49,458 nt of DNA. It comes from CAZGAQ01 sp964523405. Lineage in GTDB: Bacteria; Planctomycetota; Phycisphaerae; UBA1845; Fen-1342. Shown piece by piece: positions 30,937 to 39,525 of this stretch. The DNA lies in the NCBI GenBank assembly GCA_964523405.1, contig CAZGAQ010000040.1:1-49458 (forward strand), given 5' to 3'. The notes below the pieces were generated by a model, which worked only from the letters and a program-made list of their open reading frames with translations, did no database searches and had not been told where the DNA came from. Made by a program: the position numbers and the translations under genes. Positions within the stretch are counted from its first letter, which is position 1; each line of letters starts with the position of its first letter.

Positions 30937-32045
30937 GCCGGCCCCATCCCGCCGCCAGATTGACCGGCCTGGGTCTCCAGCGCGCGTGCGAGCCCCGGAC
31001 CCGGGGTGACCGGCATCGGCTCCTCAGCCGGCAGCTCACCGCGCCGCACCCGCTCGCGCGGGCAGTGCGCGTAGCACCGCGCGCAGGCGAGACACGTCGA
31101 CCGCACCGCCCGCAGATTTTCGATGGCCCCGTACGGACAGGCCTCGGCACACAGGCCGCAATCCAGCTCCTTGTCCGGCGTGATCGACACGCTGCGCCAC
31201 GACAGCCGCGCCAGCAGCGACAGCAGGGCACCATACGGGCAGAACCAGCGGCAGTACGGGCGGCCGACGAAAAGGCCCAGCACGAGGATGCCCGCCCCAA
31301 TGAGCATCATGTAGAGCGGACCGTTGAAACGATAGAAGCCGACGAAGGGATCGTACTTGCAGATCAGGAACTCGCGCTGCGCCGGCGGCAAAGCGACCGC
31401 GTAGAGCACGATCGCCAGGAAGATCCACTTCAGCCAGCCAAGCCAGTAATCCAGCCGGCGCGGGACCTGTACCGTCCAGAGCGCGACCAGCTCCTGAATT
31501 GCCCCGAGCGGACACACACCGCCGCAATAGATCCGGCCGAACAGCACGGCCACCACCAGCGGCAGAAAGAAGATCGCAAGCGTGATGTACGAGACGACGT
31601 AGCGCGGCTCGATGAGCGCGAGTGTCACGTTCTGAATCGCGCCGATCGGGCACACGCAGCCCTGACGATAGAAGCCGAAGTACGCGATGCTGCCCGCGGC
31701 CAGCAGCCAGATGCCGCGGCGGCTGCGGCGCGCCACCGTGAGCCAGGTCCCCATCGCCAGCGCCCCCACCAAGACGCCGACGTCCGTGTACTCGCGCCAG
31801 GCCGCGCGCGGCGGCACGAACTGCACGACGGGAACCGTGTAGCCTTCACCGATGTCCTGCGGCTGCGGCGCGGCCGAGACAGGGCGTTCGTACTGGATAT
31901 GCTCCTGCGCGTGACTAATCACCGCGGCGCTGGCCAAACACAGACCCAGACCTGCCACCAGCAACCACCCGCGCCGGGCGCGGGGGCGGCGGTCACGGCC
32001 GGGCAGCAGGTCATGTCTCGTGGGTGTCGGCGGCGCCAACGTCAC
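30933..32045 (-). CDS. NapH/NosR-like polytopic polyferredoxin membrane protein
   Basis: 370 aa starting at GTG (GTGA overlap with the previous gene). After an N-terminal hydrophobic segment and a short extracytoplasmic region there are about five more membrane helices. Three C-x3-C-P motifs at helix ends (GCVCPIGA, CGGVCPLGA, CRWFCPYGA) and two 4Fe-4S sets in the C-terminal soluble part (CGLCAEACP, CLACARCYAHCP) are the hallmarks of NapH, NosR and CcoG/RdxA proteins, which move electrons between the quinone pool or cytoplasm and periplasmic partners. NapH and NosR normally have two such motifs; three are seen here. It lies between the Tat-exported FeS protein and the NuoEF fusion and is the natural bridge across the membrane. 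Confidence 0.88.
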   Translation of the reverse strand: MTLAPPTPTRHDLLPGRDRRPRARRGWLLVAGLGLCLASAAVISHAQEHIQYERPVSAAPQPQDIGEGYTVPVVQFVPPRAAWREYTDVGVLVGALAMGTWLTVARRSRRGIWLLAAGSIAYFGFYRQGCVCPIGAIQNVTLALIEPRYVVSYITLAIFFLPLVVAVLFGRIYCGGVCPLGAIQELVALWTVQVPRRLDYWLGWLKWIFLAIVLYAVALPPAQREFLICKYDPFVGFYRFNGPLYMMLIGAGILVLGLFVGRPYCRWFCPYGALLSLLARLSWRSVSITPDKELDCGLCAEACPYGAIENLRAVRSTCLACARCYAHCPRERVRRGELPAEEPMPVTPGPGLARALETQAGQSGGGMGPA

Positions 32046-32632
32046 GCCCCCACCGGCCGGCGCTCATAGGCCAGCTTCGGACACGCCTGGGCGATCGAGC
32101 AGCGGTTGCAGTCCAGGCACAAGTCGTAGCGCACCTCGAGGCGAATCGAGCTCAGGCCCGCGGGCTCCTTGCAGCCGAGCACGCAGCGCCCGCAGCCGTT
32201 GCACTTGTGCTCGTCGATCACATATTCGTAGTAGGTGTTGGCCGGGTCGTCCGGGTCGATGAGCCCGATCGGCGTGCGACTGATCGCGTCGCGCGGACAG
32301 AGCTTCTGGCTCGGCAGACCGTCAGGCCCCAGCGCGCTCTTGATGTCGAAATACGCCGGACACACATAGCACCGCCCGCAACGGGCGTGGTCGTTCACGG
32401 CCCGCACCGCCGACAGCGGCAGCACGCAGCGCAGAGCGCAGACCTCGCAGGCGTCGGGCTGGTGTAAGCCCAGGCGGCTGTTGATGCACAATTGCGGGTC
32501 AATTTGCCACGCCCCCTCGGCACCGGCCCGCCGCGCCAGCAGCGCGGCCACTCCGCCCAGTCCCACCAGCGCGGCACCGCGGGCCGCATGCCCCAGTAGT
32601 TCGCGGCGGGTCGGTTGCTCACTCATCTTCAC
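32042..32632 (-). CDS. Tat-exported polyferredoxin (NapG-like)
   Basis: About 195 aa. The N-terminus has a twin-arginine signal (TRRELLG then AARGAALVGLGGVAALLA), so the folded FeS protein should be exported. The mature part carries four cysteine groups: CEVCALRC, CGRCYVCP, CNGCGRCVLGC and CLDCNRCSIAQACP, enough for about four 4Fe-4S clusters, as in NapG/DMSO-reductase-type ferredoxins. The start is either GTG at 32632, overlapping the stop of the propeller gene, or ATG at 32626. Together with the adjacent NapH-like protein it resembles the NapGH quinol-oxidising pair, but no NapA/NapB or other nitrate reductase gene is present. Confidence 0.88.
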   Translation of the reverse strand: MKMSEQPTRRELLGHAARGAALVGLGGVAALLARRAGAEGAWQIDPQLCINSRLGLHQPDACEVCALRCVLPLSAVRAVNDHARCGRCYVCPAYFDIKSALGPDGLPSQKLCPRDAISRTPIGLIDPDDPANTYYEYVIDEHKCNGCGRCVLGCKEPAGLSSIRLEVRYDLCLDCNRCSIAQACPKLAYERRPVGA

Positions 32633-34941
32633 GGTTCTCCAGCCGCGCAGCTCGCTCGCTCATAGATCCCAACTTGCAGACGCACGGAATCCGCGATGTA
32701 GATCCGCCCCTGCCGATCCACCGCGATATCCATGTTCTTGCTGTCGGGGTCGAAATCCTCGGCGCCCAGCGCGGCCAGCAGCTCACCGGCCGCATTATAC
32801 ACTTTCGCCCCTGGGGGCGCTTTCACCGTGACAACGATGTCGCCGCCGGGCAGCAGCGCCAGGTTCGTCGGATTACAGCAGCCGTTGAAGCCAACCGGAT
32901 CGGTACCGTCGAAGCGCCCGAACTGCCCGAGCTTCTCGCCCGTGCGGCTGAAGCGCTGCACGCGGTGCTGACCGGGATTGGCCGCGACGAGCACGCCGTT
33001 GGGATCGGCGGCGAAGTCGAGGTAGCCATTCGGGAGCATGAACCCCCGAATTCGCGCGTCGCGTCCGATGTCGCCAAGATGCTTGCCCGCGGCGTTGAAC
33101 CGCCGGAGGCAGCGGCCGCGGACATCGCCGCAGACCACCTCGTCGCCGACGAACCCAATCGAAGTAACGAGGCTGAGGTGTTCGGCGTCGGTCCAGGTCG
33201 TGCGTAGCTGACCGTCGGCGGTGAAGATCTGCACTGCGCCTTCCTCGCCGATATACAGCGCGCCGTCCGACGCGACCGCCACGCAGTAGGCCGGCTTGTC
33301 GGTGTCGATCGCCCGCACGAATTCGCCCGCGAGCGACAGCACGAGCACGCGGCGATCACCAGCCGCATAGAGTCGATCGTGGGCGTCGATCCACAGGCCA
33401 CGCAGCTCGTCGTGCAGGAGTTTGTCGCCCTTGAGCGACAGGACCTGCTTGCGCACGAGCTTCACGGGCGGGGTGCCGCGCGTGGCCGGTGCGCTTGCCG
33501 GCGCTGCACCCGGCGCAGGGGTCTGGTCCGCAACCAGCGCCACGGTCCGGAACGTCGGCGCGGCGGGCGTCTGCCGCCGAGCGGCAATCCCGGAATCCCG
33601 CCGGCGGTCCATGATTGGAGCCTGTGCGCCCGCCGCCACCTTCCGCACGTCGATGCAGATCATCTTGGCCATGTCGCGCAAGACGAGCTTGCCGTCGGAG
33701 AGCGCCATCGGCGCCCACACGTCGTGTCCGCTGAGCACCGGGGCGCTGGCCAGTTCCTTGTATTCCTTGGTATTGGCGTCGAGCAGGCGCAGCAGGCCCG
33801 TATCGCCTTCCAGGATGAAGAACATACCGTCGGCGAGCAGGAAGCTCCCCAAGCCGAAGAACGCCTTACCTTCGCTGCTCCAAACCGGCTTGCAGGTCTG
33901 GTCGAGGCATTCAAACAGCCCGCGCTTCTTCTTGCCCACCGCATACAGGTGGTCCTGCCAGTAGATCGGCGCGTGGACTTCGGCGTTCCATTCCTCCGTG
34001 GTGATGTCAAAGACGGGCTCGGCCTTGAACTTGCCGCCGGCCGCGGGTTGCACGCGGACCATGACCGTGCCGGCGTCGTACCCGCTGGTCATCAGGACGC
34101 GGTCGTCGCCGATCGGCAGCGGCGACGGGGCGACGGCGACGTTGAACTTGCGTTCGTGGAACCACAGAAGCTGCCCATCATCCGCTTTCACGCCCAGGGG
34201 GCCGGCGAGCGTACACCACAGGTACTGCTTCACGCCGCCGAGCGTGGCCGGCATCACGGACGCATGCGACAGGAGCCACTTGCTCTCGTTGGGCGTGCGC
34301 CAGAGCTCTTTGCCGCTGTTGCGGTCGAACGCAACCATGAGCGCTTCCGCGCCGCCGACGCCAATGACCACGCGGTCGCCGTCCAGGAGCGGACACTGGC
34401 CGTTGTACCAGGCGGGAATCTGCGCTGCGTAGTCCTTGACGAGGCTCTTCTGCCACAGCTCCTTGCCCGTCGCCGCCTCCAGGCAGTGCAGCACGCACTT
34501 GGGATCGAGCGCGAAAACATGCACACCGTCGACCGCGGGAACCGCGCGCGTGATGCCGTGATTGGCGCGGATGCCGGCCGGCGCCTTGCTCTCCGTGAAG
34601 CGCCACAGCTCCTTGCCGCTCGCCAGCTCGAGGCAGCGGACGTAGTACTCCTTCTTCTCCTTGCTGTAGTCCTCGAAATAGACCTTGCCCGCGACGATCG
34701 CGGCGCCGCCGTAGCCCTCGCACACATCGGTCGTCCACAGGGGCTTCGGGCCGCCGGGCGGAAACTCCCGCGCCAGGCCGGTCTCCCGCGAGATGTTGTC
34801 GCGCTGGGGACCGCGGAATTGCGGCCAGTCGTCGGCGCGCCCCGCCGGCGCCCCAAGGAGGCTGACGGCAAGCACCAGCGCAGCCCAGCTGGCAGGCACG
34901 GCCCGGTTTCGCGCGATGGGGGAGCGCAGGCAAACGGCCAT
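32629..34941 (-). CDS. Secreted double beta-propeller protein (PQQ-like plus NHL-like)
   Basis: 770 aa. A signal peptide (MAVCLRSPIARN..., core WAALVLAVSLLGAPAG, cleavage near GRA-DD) is followed by WPQFRGPQRDNIS, the usual opening of planctomycete PQQ-like propeller proteins. Repeats such as CLELASGKELWRF, CLEAATGKELWQK and DRNSGKELWRT mark the PQQ-like blades up to about residue 435. After a Pro/Ala linker a second propeller of NHL type follows (LWIDAHDRLYAAGD, VAVASDGALYIGEEG, DIAVDRQGRIYIADS). No PQQ-dehydrogenase catalytic residues were identified, so it may bind partners or cofactors rather than oxidise alcohols. The start at 34941 has AGGAG upstream and fits the signal peptide; an earlier in-frame start is rejected. 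First gene of the redox operon. Confidence 0.88.
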   Translation of the reverse strand: MAVCLRSPIARNRAVPASWAALVLAVSLLGAPAGRADDWPQFRGPQRDNISRETGLAREFPPGGPKPLWTTDVCEGYGGAAIVAGKVYFEDYSKEKKEYYVRCLELASGKELWRFTESKAPAGIRANHGITRAVPAVDGVHVFALDPKCVLHCLEAATGKELWQKSLVKDYAAQIPAWYNGQCPLLDGDRVVIGVGGAEALMVAFDRNSGKELWRTPNESKWLLSHASVMPATLGGVKQYLWCTLAGPLGVKADDGQLLWFHERKFNVAVAPSPLPIGDDRVLMTSGYDAGTVMVRVQPAAGGKFKAEPVFDITTEEWNAEVHAPIYWQDHLYAVGKKKRGLFECLDQTCKPVWSSEGKAFFGLGSFLLADGMFFILEGDTGLLRLLDANTKEYKELASAPVLSGHDVWAPMALSDGKLVLRDMAKMICIDVRKVAAGAQAPIMDRRRDSGIAARRQTPAAPTFRTVALVADQTPAPGAAPASAPATRGTPPVKLVRKQVLSLKGDKLLHDELRGLWIDAHDRLYAAGDRRVLVLSLAGEFVRAIDTDKPAYCVAVASDGALYIGEEGAVQIFTADGQLRTTWTDAEHLSLVTSIGFVGDEVVCGDVRGRCLRRFNAAGKHLGDIGRDARIRGFMLPNGYLDFAADPNGVLVAANPGQHRVQRFSRTGEKLGQFGRFDGTDPVGFNGCCNPTNLALLPGGDIVVTVKAPPGAKVYNAAGELLAALGAEDFDPDSKNMDIAVDRQGRIYIADSVRLQVGIYERASCAAGEP

Positions 34942-35094
34942 ACGGAGTGCTCCTGGGAACAGACTGACCGCCACGCGGCGCCAGACGGGGAATTCTACCG
35001 TGGCGGTGCGGGCTGTGGGGGGAAAAAGCACTACGACGCCGGGCCGCACGGCCCCCCGGCCGTGCGGATCCTGGTCGGTGTGCGTGGGGGGCGC

Positions 35095-36777
35095 CTAGCG
35101 CAGCGCCATCAGCAACTGGTCGAGCATGTCGTTGGACGTGCTGATGACGCGGCTGGCAGCCTGGAAGGCCGTGCTGGAAGTGATCAGGCCGATGAACTCG
35201 CTGGAGAGATCGACGTTGGACATCTCGAGCGCGCCAGCCTGGATGGTGCCGGCACCGAGTGTCCCAGGGGTCTTAATCTCGGCGGGTCCGCTGTCGGCCC
35301 CAACCGAGAAGAGATTGTGGGACTCGGCGACCAGGCCCGCATCGTTGGCGAACGTCGCCAGCGCCACCTGTCCGAGCGTGTGTGACAGGCCGTTACTGAA
35401 CACCCCGGTAATCGTGCCGTCCTTGCCAACACCCCAGTCAACGAGGGAGCCGGCCGGATAGCCATCCTGCTCGGCCATGACCACGGCGGACGCGCTGGTC
35501 GCCAGGCCGTTGAGTCCGGTCAGGTCCATCGTGAAGGTGATGGGCGTAGCGGCCCCGGTGCCCGAGCGGTCGATGGTGAACTGGTTGCCCGTGGCACTGG
35601 TCATATTGCCTTCCGGGTCGAACGACACCAGGCCGGTGCCCAGGAGCTGGGTGGGCTGGCCGGACTCCGCGGACTCGAGGTAATAGCGCCACACCGGGCC
35701 GGTGTCGGGCGTGCCTTCGAGCGTGAAGGTCGCGATGACCGGGACGGCGTTGCCGAGCGAGTCATAGACGCGGAAGGAAGTGGTCAGACCGGAGCCGATC
35801 GCGGTGGCGGTTTGCGTGAACTGGAAGGGCACCCCTGTGCCCGCGTTGCTGCTGCGCAGGTCGGCGCTGTCGATGGAGATGGCCAGCGGCGCGCCGGCGT
35901 TGCTGCGCACGATGAGCCGCCCGTTCTCGATGGTCACGCCCGGTGTCCCGGGCACACCCGCCGTCGTCTGGATGCCGAGCGTGCCCTGTAGCCAGCTCGC
36001 AAAATCGCCGAGCGTGGTGCCGTCCTGACCGATCACAAACTGCCGGGCCGTCAACTCGCGGTCCCCCTTGGTCACACCCGTAACCGTGATCGTGTCGCCG
36101 GCGTTGAACAACGGGACGGTCGAGTTGGTCGCCGTCCGCAAGTCCGCCAGGCTGGTCGCAGCACTGGCCGCGGCGCCGCCGCCATCGACCAGGCTCTGCG
36201 AGCGCGTCTCGCTGCCCCCCGTGGCGCGGAGGGCGGCCGCACTGAGGTCGCCGTCCATGACCACATTCTGGGTCGCGCGCGCGACGCTCTGCGTGCCCAA
36301 CGGCACCAGCAGGTCCTGCAGCGTGCCGGACACAATGGCGCCCGTCGCATCGGCCGCAAAGCCGCGCACGCGGTTGCCGTTGACGTCCACCAGCTCGTTG
36401 CGCGAATTCAGGGAGAAGGCACCGTCACGGGTGTAGTATTCGCGGCCGCTGGGGTCGCGCACGACGAAGTAGCCGTTGCCGTCGACAGCCAGATCGCCGT
36501 TGAGGCCGGTGGTTTCGACGGAGCCCGGGGCGATGGTGCGCTGGGTGGTGGCCACGAGGGCACCGAGGCCGACCTGCAGCGGATTCGTGCCGCCACTGGT
36601 CTCACTGGGCGCCGTGCCGAGGGACATGGTGCGGGAGAACTGCGTCTGAAAGAGGGTGCGCGAGCCCTTGAAGGCGTGCGTATTCACGTTGGCGATGTTG
36701 TTACCGATGGTCTCGACGCGGGTCTGGTTGACGTTGAGCCCGGAGAGCCCGGTGTACATCGCGGTGGTCAATCCCAT
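35095..36777 (-). CDS. flgE: Flagellar hook protein FlgE
   Basis: 560 aa. Builds the hook, the flexible joint between rod and filament, outside the cell. The N-terminus MGLTTAMYTGLSGLNVNQTRVETIGNN... has the flagellar rod/hook ANVNT helix, and the C-terminus has the matching heptad helix (EMSNVDLSSEFIGLITSST and SNDMLDQLL). The middle is Ser/Thr/Gly-rich hook surface domain, longer than in E. coli (402 aa). Exported by the type III apparatus, so it lacks a signal peptide. GGAAGGA lies before the ATG. It follows flgD, its cap protein, by 66 nt and closes the cluster in this window. Confidence 0.95.
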   Translation of the reverse strand: MGLTTAMYTGLSGLNVNQTRVETIGNNIANVNTHAFKGSRTLFQTQFSRTMSLGTAPSETSGGTNPLQVGLGALVATTQRTIAPGSVETTGLNGDLAVDGNGYFVVRDPSGREYYTRDGAFSLNSRNELVDVNGNRVRGFAADATGAIVSGTLQDLLVPLGTQSVARATQNVVMDGDLSAAALRATGGSETRSQSLVDGGGAAASAATSLADLRTATNSTVPLFNAGDTITVTGVTKGDRELTARQFVIGQDGTTLGDFASWLQGTLGIQTTAGVPGTPGVTIENGRLIVRSNAGAPLAISIDSADLRSSNAGTGVPFQFTQTATAIGSGLTTSFRVYDSLGNAVPVIATFTLEGTPDTGPVWRYYLESAESGQPTQLLGTGLVSFDPEGNMTSATGNQFTIDRSGTGAATPITFTMDLTGLNGLATSASAVVMAEQDGYPAGSLVDWGVGKDGTITGVFSNGLSHTLGQVALATFANDAGLVAESHNLFSVGADSGPAEIKTPGTLGAGTIQAGALEMSNVDLSSEFIGLITSSTAFQAASRVISTSNDMLDQLLMALR

Positions 36778-36843
36778 GGGAAATCCTTCCGGAACAGGAG
36801 GAGTCGGCGGCCGGTCAGCGGTCCGTGGAGGACGGGGCGTAGG

Positions 36844-37413
36844 CTACAGATGGATGCCCGCGTCCAGGGAGAGCCACGGGAGCGGTCCGCTGGCGGTGCC
36901 CGCGTCCTGCGTGGTGGCGCTCTGCTGCGTCTTGGCGGCATTCTGCGATTTGGCGGTGGCGGTCGTGCCGGTCGCGGACGGGTCGGTCGCAGGGGCGTTT
37001 TCCGCGGTCGTAACGCGGGTGACGTCGGTGGCCAGGACCGTCTGTCCGGTGTCCAACTCGAGCACGGCGCCTTCGCTGCCGAAGCGCACGCCGGTGACGA
37101 TGCCCGCCAGCTCACTGGCGGTACCGTCGGCGGCCTTGACGGTGGCGGTGATGTACTTGCCGAGCAGTTCGCTGGTCCCGGTGGTGTGCTGCTGCTGACT
37201 GAGCTGTGTCAGCGCATCGGTCATGTTCTTGGACAGCTCGATGCTGCGGATTTGCGAGACCTGGCCGATCATGTCGGCGGTCTTGGAGGGTTCGAGCGGG
37301 TCCTGCTGCTTGAGCTCGGTGATGAGCAGCTTGAAGAAGTCCTCGCTCTTCATGGCGCCGACCCCGCGGTCGGTCGTGGTGCTGGTCGAGCCGGTAATGG
37401 AGCTGGTCTGCAT
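36844..37413 (-). CDS. flgD: Flagellar hook capping protein FlgD
   Basis: 189 aa. Scaffolds FlgE polymerisation at the hook tip. The conserved N-terminal segment FFKLLITELKQQDPLEPSKT followed by MIGQVSQIRSIELSKNM is typical; the central domain (LLGKYITATVKAADG, VTGVRFGSEGAVLELDTG) is the short FlgN-Ig/tudor-like type. The C-terminal tail is Thr/Ala/Gln rich. Start chosen at 37413 with AAGG upstream. It lies between fliK and flgE, as in many hook operons. Confidence 0.93.
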   Translation of the reverse strand: MQTSSITGSTSTTTDRGVGAMKSEDFFKLLITELKQQDPLEPSKTADMIGQVSQIRSIELSKNMTDALTQLSQQQHTTGTSELLGKYITATVKAADGTASELAGIVTGVRFGSEGAVLELDTGQTVLATDVTRVTTAENAPATDPSATGTTATAKSQNAAKTQQSATTQDAGTASGPLPWLSLDAGIHL

Positions 37414-37478
37414 GGCTAACGCCTTGCCCTGGGCCGGCGCAGGCCGGCCGCGTCACGCAAGCGGCGCTCCGCGCCGGC

Positions 37479-38795
37479 TTACGCCCACACGTTCACCAGC
37501 GACTCCGCCGCCGGTCCCGAGATGGTCGCTTCCGCACTGGCGCTCGCACTCCCGCGAAGCGCCGGCCCTTCCCGATCCGCCGGCTCGCGTCCCGCGGACT
37601 GCGGATCACGCTGCCTCATCGTCCCTTGCTGGGGGGACGAGCCCGCGCCCTGCTGCTGGGCGGCATTCGTGTCCAGACCCGTCGGCACCGCCTCGGGCCC
37701 GCGGACCTCGACCTGTTCCAGCCGGATGCCGGCCGTCTCGAGGTTCCGCCGCAGCGCATCCAGTTGGTCCCGGAGCAAGTCGCGTGCCGCGGGGTTGTCG
37801 GCATCGATCCGCAGCGCGAGCGCATCCTGCCGCAAGTCCATGTGCAGCCGCACCGTACCGAGTTCCGGCGGGTCCAGCCGCAGCGTCGCCGTCGCGCGGT
37901 CCTTCTCGATCCGCGACTGCAATAGGCGCACGATCCGCTCCACGTTCGCGTCGCCCTTGCGCTCCAGTTCCGCCTCGGCCGACTCCGCCGACGGGGCCGC
38001 GGCCGGCGTAGCCGCGGGCTTACGTCCGGCCGCCAGGGACTTTTCGACCGCGGCGGTCGCGGCCGCAGGTGACGTCTCCGCCGCGCTGTCCCCAGCGCTC
38101 GCGGCGGGGCCGGTGGCGGCCACAGCCGTGCGCGCGACGCCTGCCGCGGCGGACACCTTGGCGACGGCGGCGTGAGCGGCGTCCCGGGCGGCGGCCGTGG
38201 TGCTGGTCGTGGTGTTGCCGGCACTGGCGGGCAGCGCGACGTGCGTGCGTGTCGTGCTCGGCGAAGTCGGCGCCGGGGTGGTTGGACGCGCGTCCGGCGG
38301 CGCGGCGGCGGGCTTACCGGCGCTGTCGAGCGTCGGCGCGGTGGCCGGCTTGGTCGCGTTGGCCGCGCCGGCACTCGTCGCAGCGGGCTNNNNNNNNNNA
38401 GGCGCCGGTTTCTCGGTGGCCGCGGGACTCGTCTCCTTGCCCTGCGTACGAGCCTGGCTCAGCGCCTCGCGAAAGCCGCCGCGTTCCTGGGTGGCGCGGT
38501 CGCGGACTTGCGTTTCCATCTGCTCGCGCCGCGCGGCCTGGCTGCCGGGCAACATCCCGCGTTCGGCCTGGATGGTCGTTTCGGTGGGGCGTGGCGCGTT
38601 GGCCGCGGCGGTGACGAGTTGCTGGAAATCCGCGTCCCTTTTGCGCAGCTTCTCTTCACGGGCGGCCACGGCGCGGGCGCGGGGTGTGTTGCTGCCGGCG
38701 CCCCCCTGCAGGAGCTGCAGGACGTCGGGCAGCAGCAGGGCGCGCGCCGTCTCCGGCGTGGACGCGCCGGCGACGGGGTACGAAAGAGCCTGCAT
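37479..38795 (-). CDS. fliK: Flagellar hook-length control protein FliK
   Basis: About 438 aa, the size made uncertain by the 10-N gap it contains. The C-terminal FliK domain is visible at about 290-380: ATLRLDPPELGTVRLHMDLR and LRIDADNPAARDLLRDQLDALR, with the key LxPxxLG motif. The N-terminal two-thirds are Ala/Thr/Pro/Gln-rich and disordered, as expected for the molecular ruler part. FliK switches export from hook to filament proteins. The ATG at 38795, beginning MQALSYPVAG, has AGGTG upstream. It is followed by flgD and flgE. Confidence 0.87.
   Translation of the reverse strand: MQALSYPVAGASTPETARALLLPDVLQLLQGGAGSNTPRARAVAAREEKLRKRDADFQQLVTAAANAPRPTETTIQAERGMLPGSQAARREQMETQVRDRATQERGGFREALSQARTQGKETSPAATEKPAPXXXXPAATSAGAANATKPATAPTLDSAGKPAAAPPDARPTTPAPTSPSTTRTHVALPASAGNTTTSTTAAARDAAHAAVAKVSAAAGVARTAVAATGPAASAGDSAAETSPAAATAAVEKSLAAGRKPAATPAAAPSAESAEAELERKGDANVERIVRLLQSRIEKDRATATLRLDPPELGTVRLHMDLRQDALALRIDADNPAARDLLRDQLDALRRNLETAGIRLEQVEVRGPEAVPTGLDTNAAQQQGAGSSPQQGTMRQRDPQSAGREPADREGPALRGSASASAEATISGPAAESLVNVWA
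38390..38399. other. Assembly gap (10 Ns)
   Basis: Ten unresolved bases lie inside the low-complexity part of fliK. The frame happens to stay open on both sides, but ten bases may be a placeholder rather than a measured size, so the length of the protein is uncertain here. Confidence 0.98.
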
Positions 38796-38803
38796 CGCAG
38801 CAC

Positions 38804-39508
38804 CTACGGTGCGGCGGCGCCGGTCGTCTTCCCTGACGAAAGGGCGGGGCCTTCTTGTCCCTGAAAACGGATCTGCTCCAGCAGATCGGACAATAGCTGC
38901 GATTCCTCCGCGGTCTGGAACTGCTCCAGAATCTTCGCGCTCTGGCGCTTGTCCAACGCCATGAACAACCGAACCGCATCGGCCTTCTGCTTGTTCCACA
39001 GCCGGACGATGTGATCCTTGGCCTGCGTGGGCTTGAGCCCCTTCACCAGCTCGAGCTCCTTGCGGAAGCCCTCATCCTCGGTCACCCCCTGCTTGACTTT
39101 CTGGCGGGCCACCTTGAGCTGTTTGTCGTACTCGGCCTTGTCGGCCGCCAGTTTCTCCTGCCCCTGCAGCACCTGCTGCAGCACCTGGTCGAGCAACCGG
39201 CGTTGCGACTCCAGGTCCGCCTGGGCCCGCTCCAAGCGCAGGCTCTCCAGGTCCTCGCGTCGCCGCCGGGCCCGCGCCTCGTCCGCAGACGAGCCGCGCT
39301 GCGCCTCGACGGGACGCGTCGTCGGCGCGTTCGGATCGCTGGCGTTGGGGTCTGCCGGCGGGTCGAATTCGCCCCGCAGCACACCGGCAATCAGGTTCAT
39401 CCGGGTCGGGTTGAGGTGGCCGCTGCCGACGAGGTAGCCGCCAAAGCCACCCGCGGCCAGCAGCGTTGCCAGCGCGATCAACGAAAGCCCGTTGAGCAGC
39501 TTGCCCAT
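38804..39508 (-). CDS. MotE-like flagellar-cluster membrane/coiled-coil protein
   Basis: 234 aa. Residues 6-29 form a membrane helix (LSLIALATLLAAGGFGGYLV), followed by a Pro/Asp linker and a long charged coiled coil (about 75-160), then a small helical domain at the C-terminus (IVRLWNKQKADAVRLFMALDKRQSAKILEQF). The last part resembles the MgtE-N-like domain of MotE/YlxF proteins, which are associated with flagellar motors or stators. AGGAAC lies before the ATG. Position between fliJ and fliK matches YlxF placement in other bacteria. The precise role is uncertain. Confidence 0.75.
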   Translation of the reverse strand: MGKLLNGLSLIALATLLAAGGFGGYLVGSGHLNPTRMNLIAGVLRGEFDPPADPNASDPNAPTTRPVEAQRGSSADEARARRRREDLESLRLERAQADLESQRRLLDQVLQQVLQGQEKLAADKAEYDKQLKVARQKVKQGVTEDEGFRKELELVKGLKPTQAKDHIVRLWNKQKADAVRLFMALDKRQSAKILEQFQTAEESQLLSDLLEQIRFQGQEGPALSSGKTTGAAAP

Positions 39509-39525
39509 GACCGTTCCTTACGACG

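Noticed and set aside
32042..32632. Periplasmic nitrate reductase operon (nap)
   Set aside because: Only NapG- and NapH-like proteins are present; no napA, napB, napD or napC is seen.
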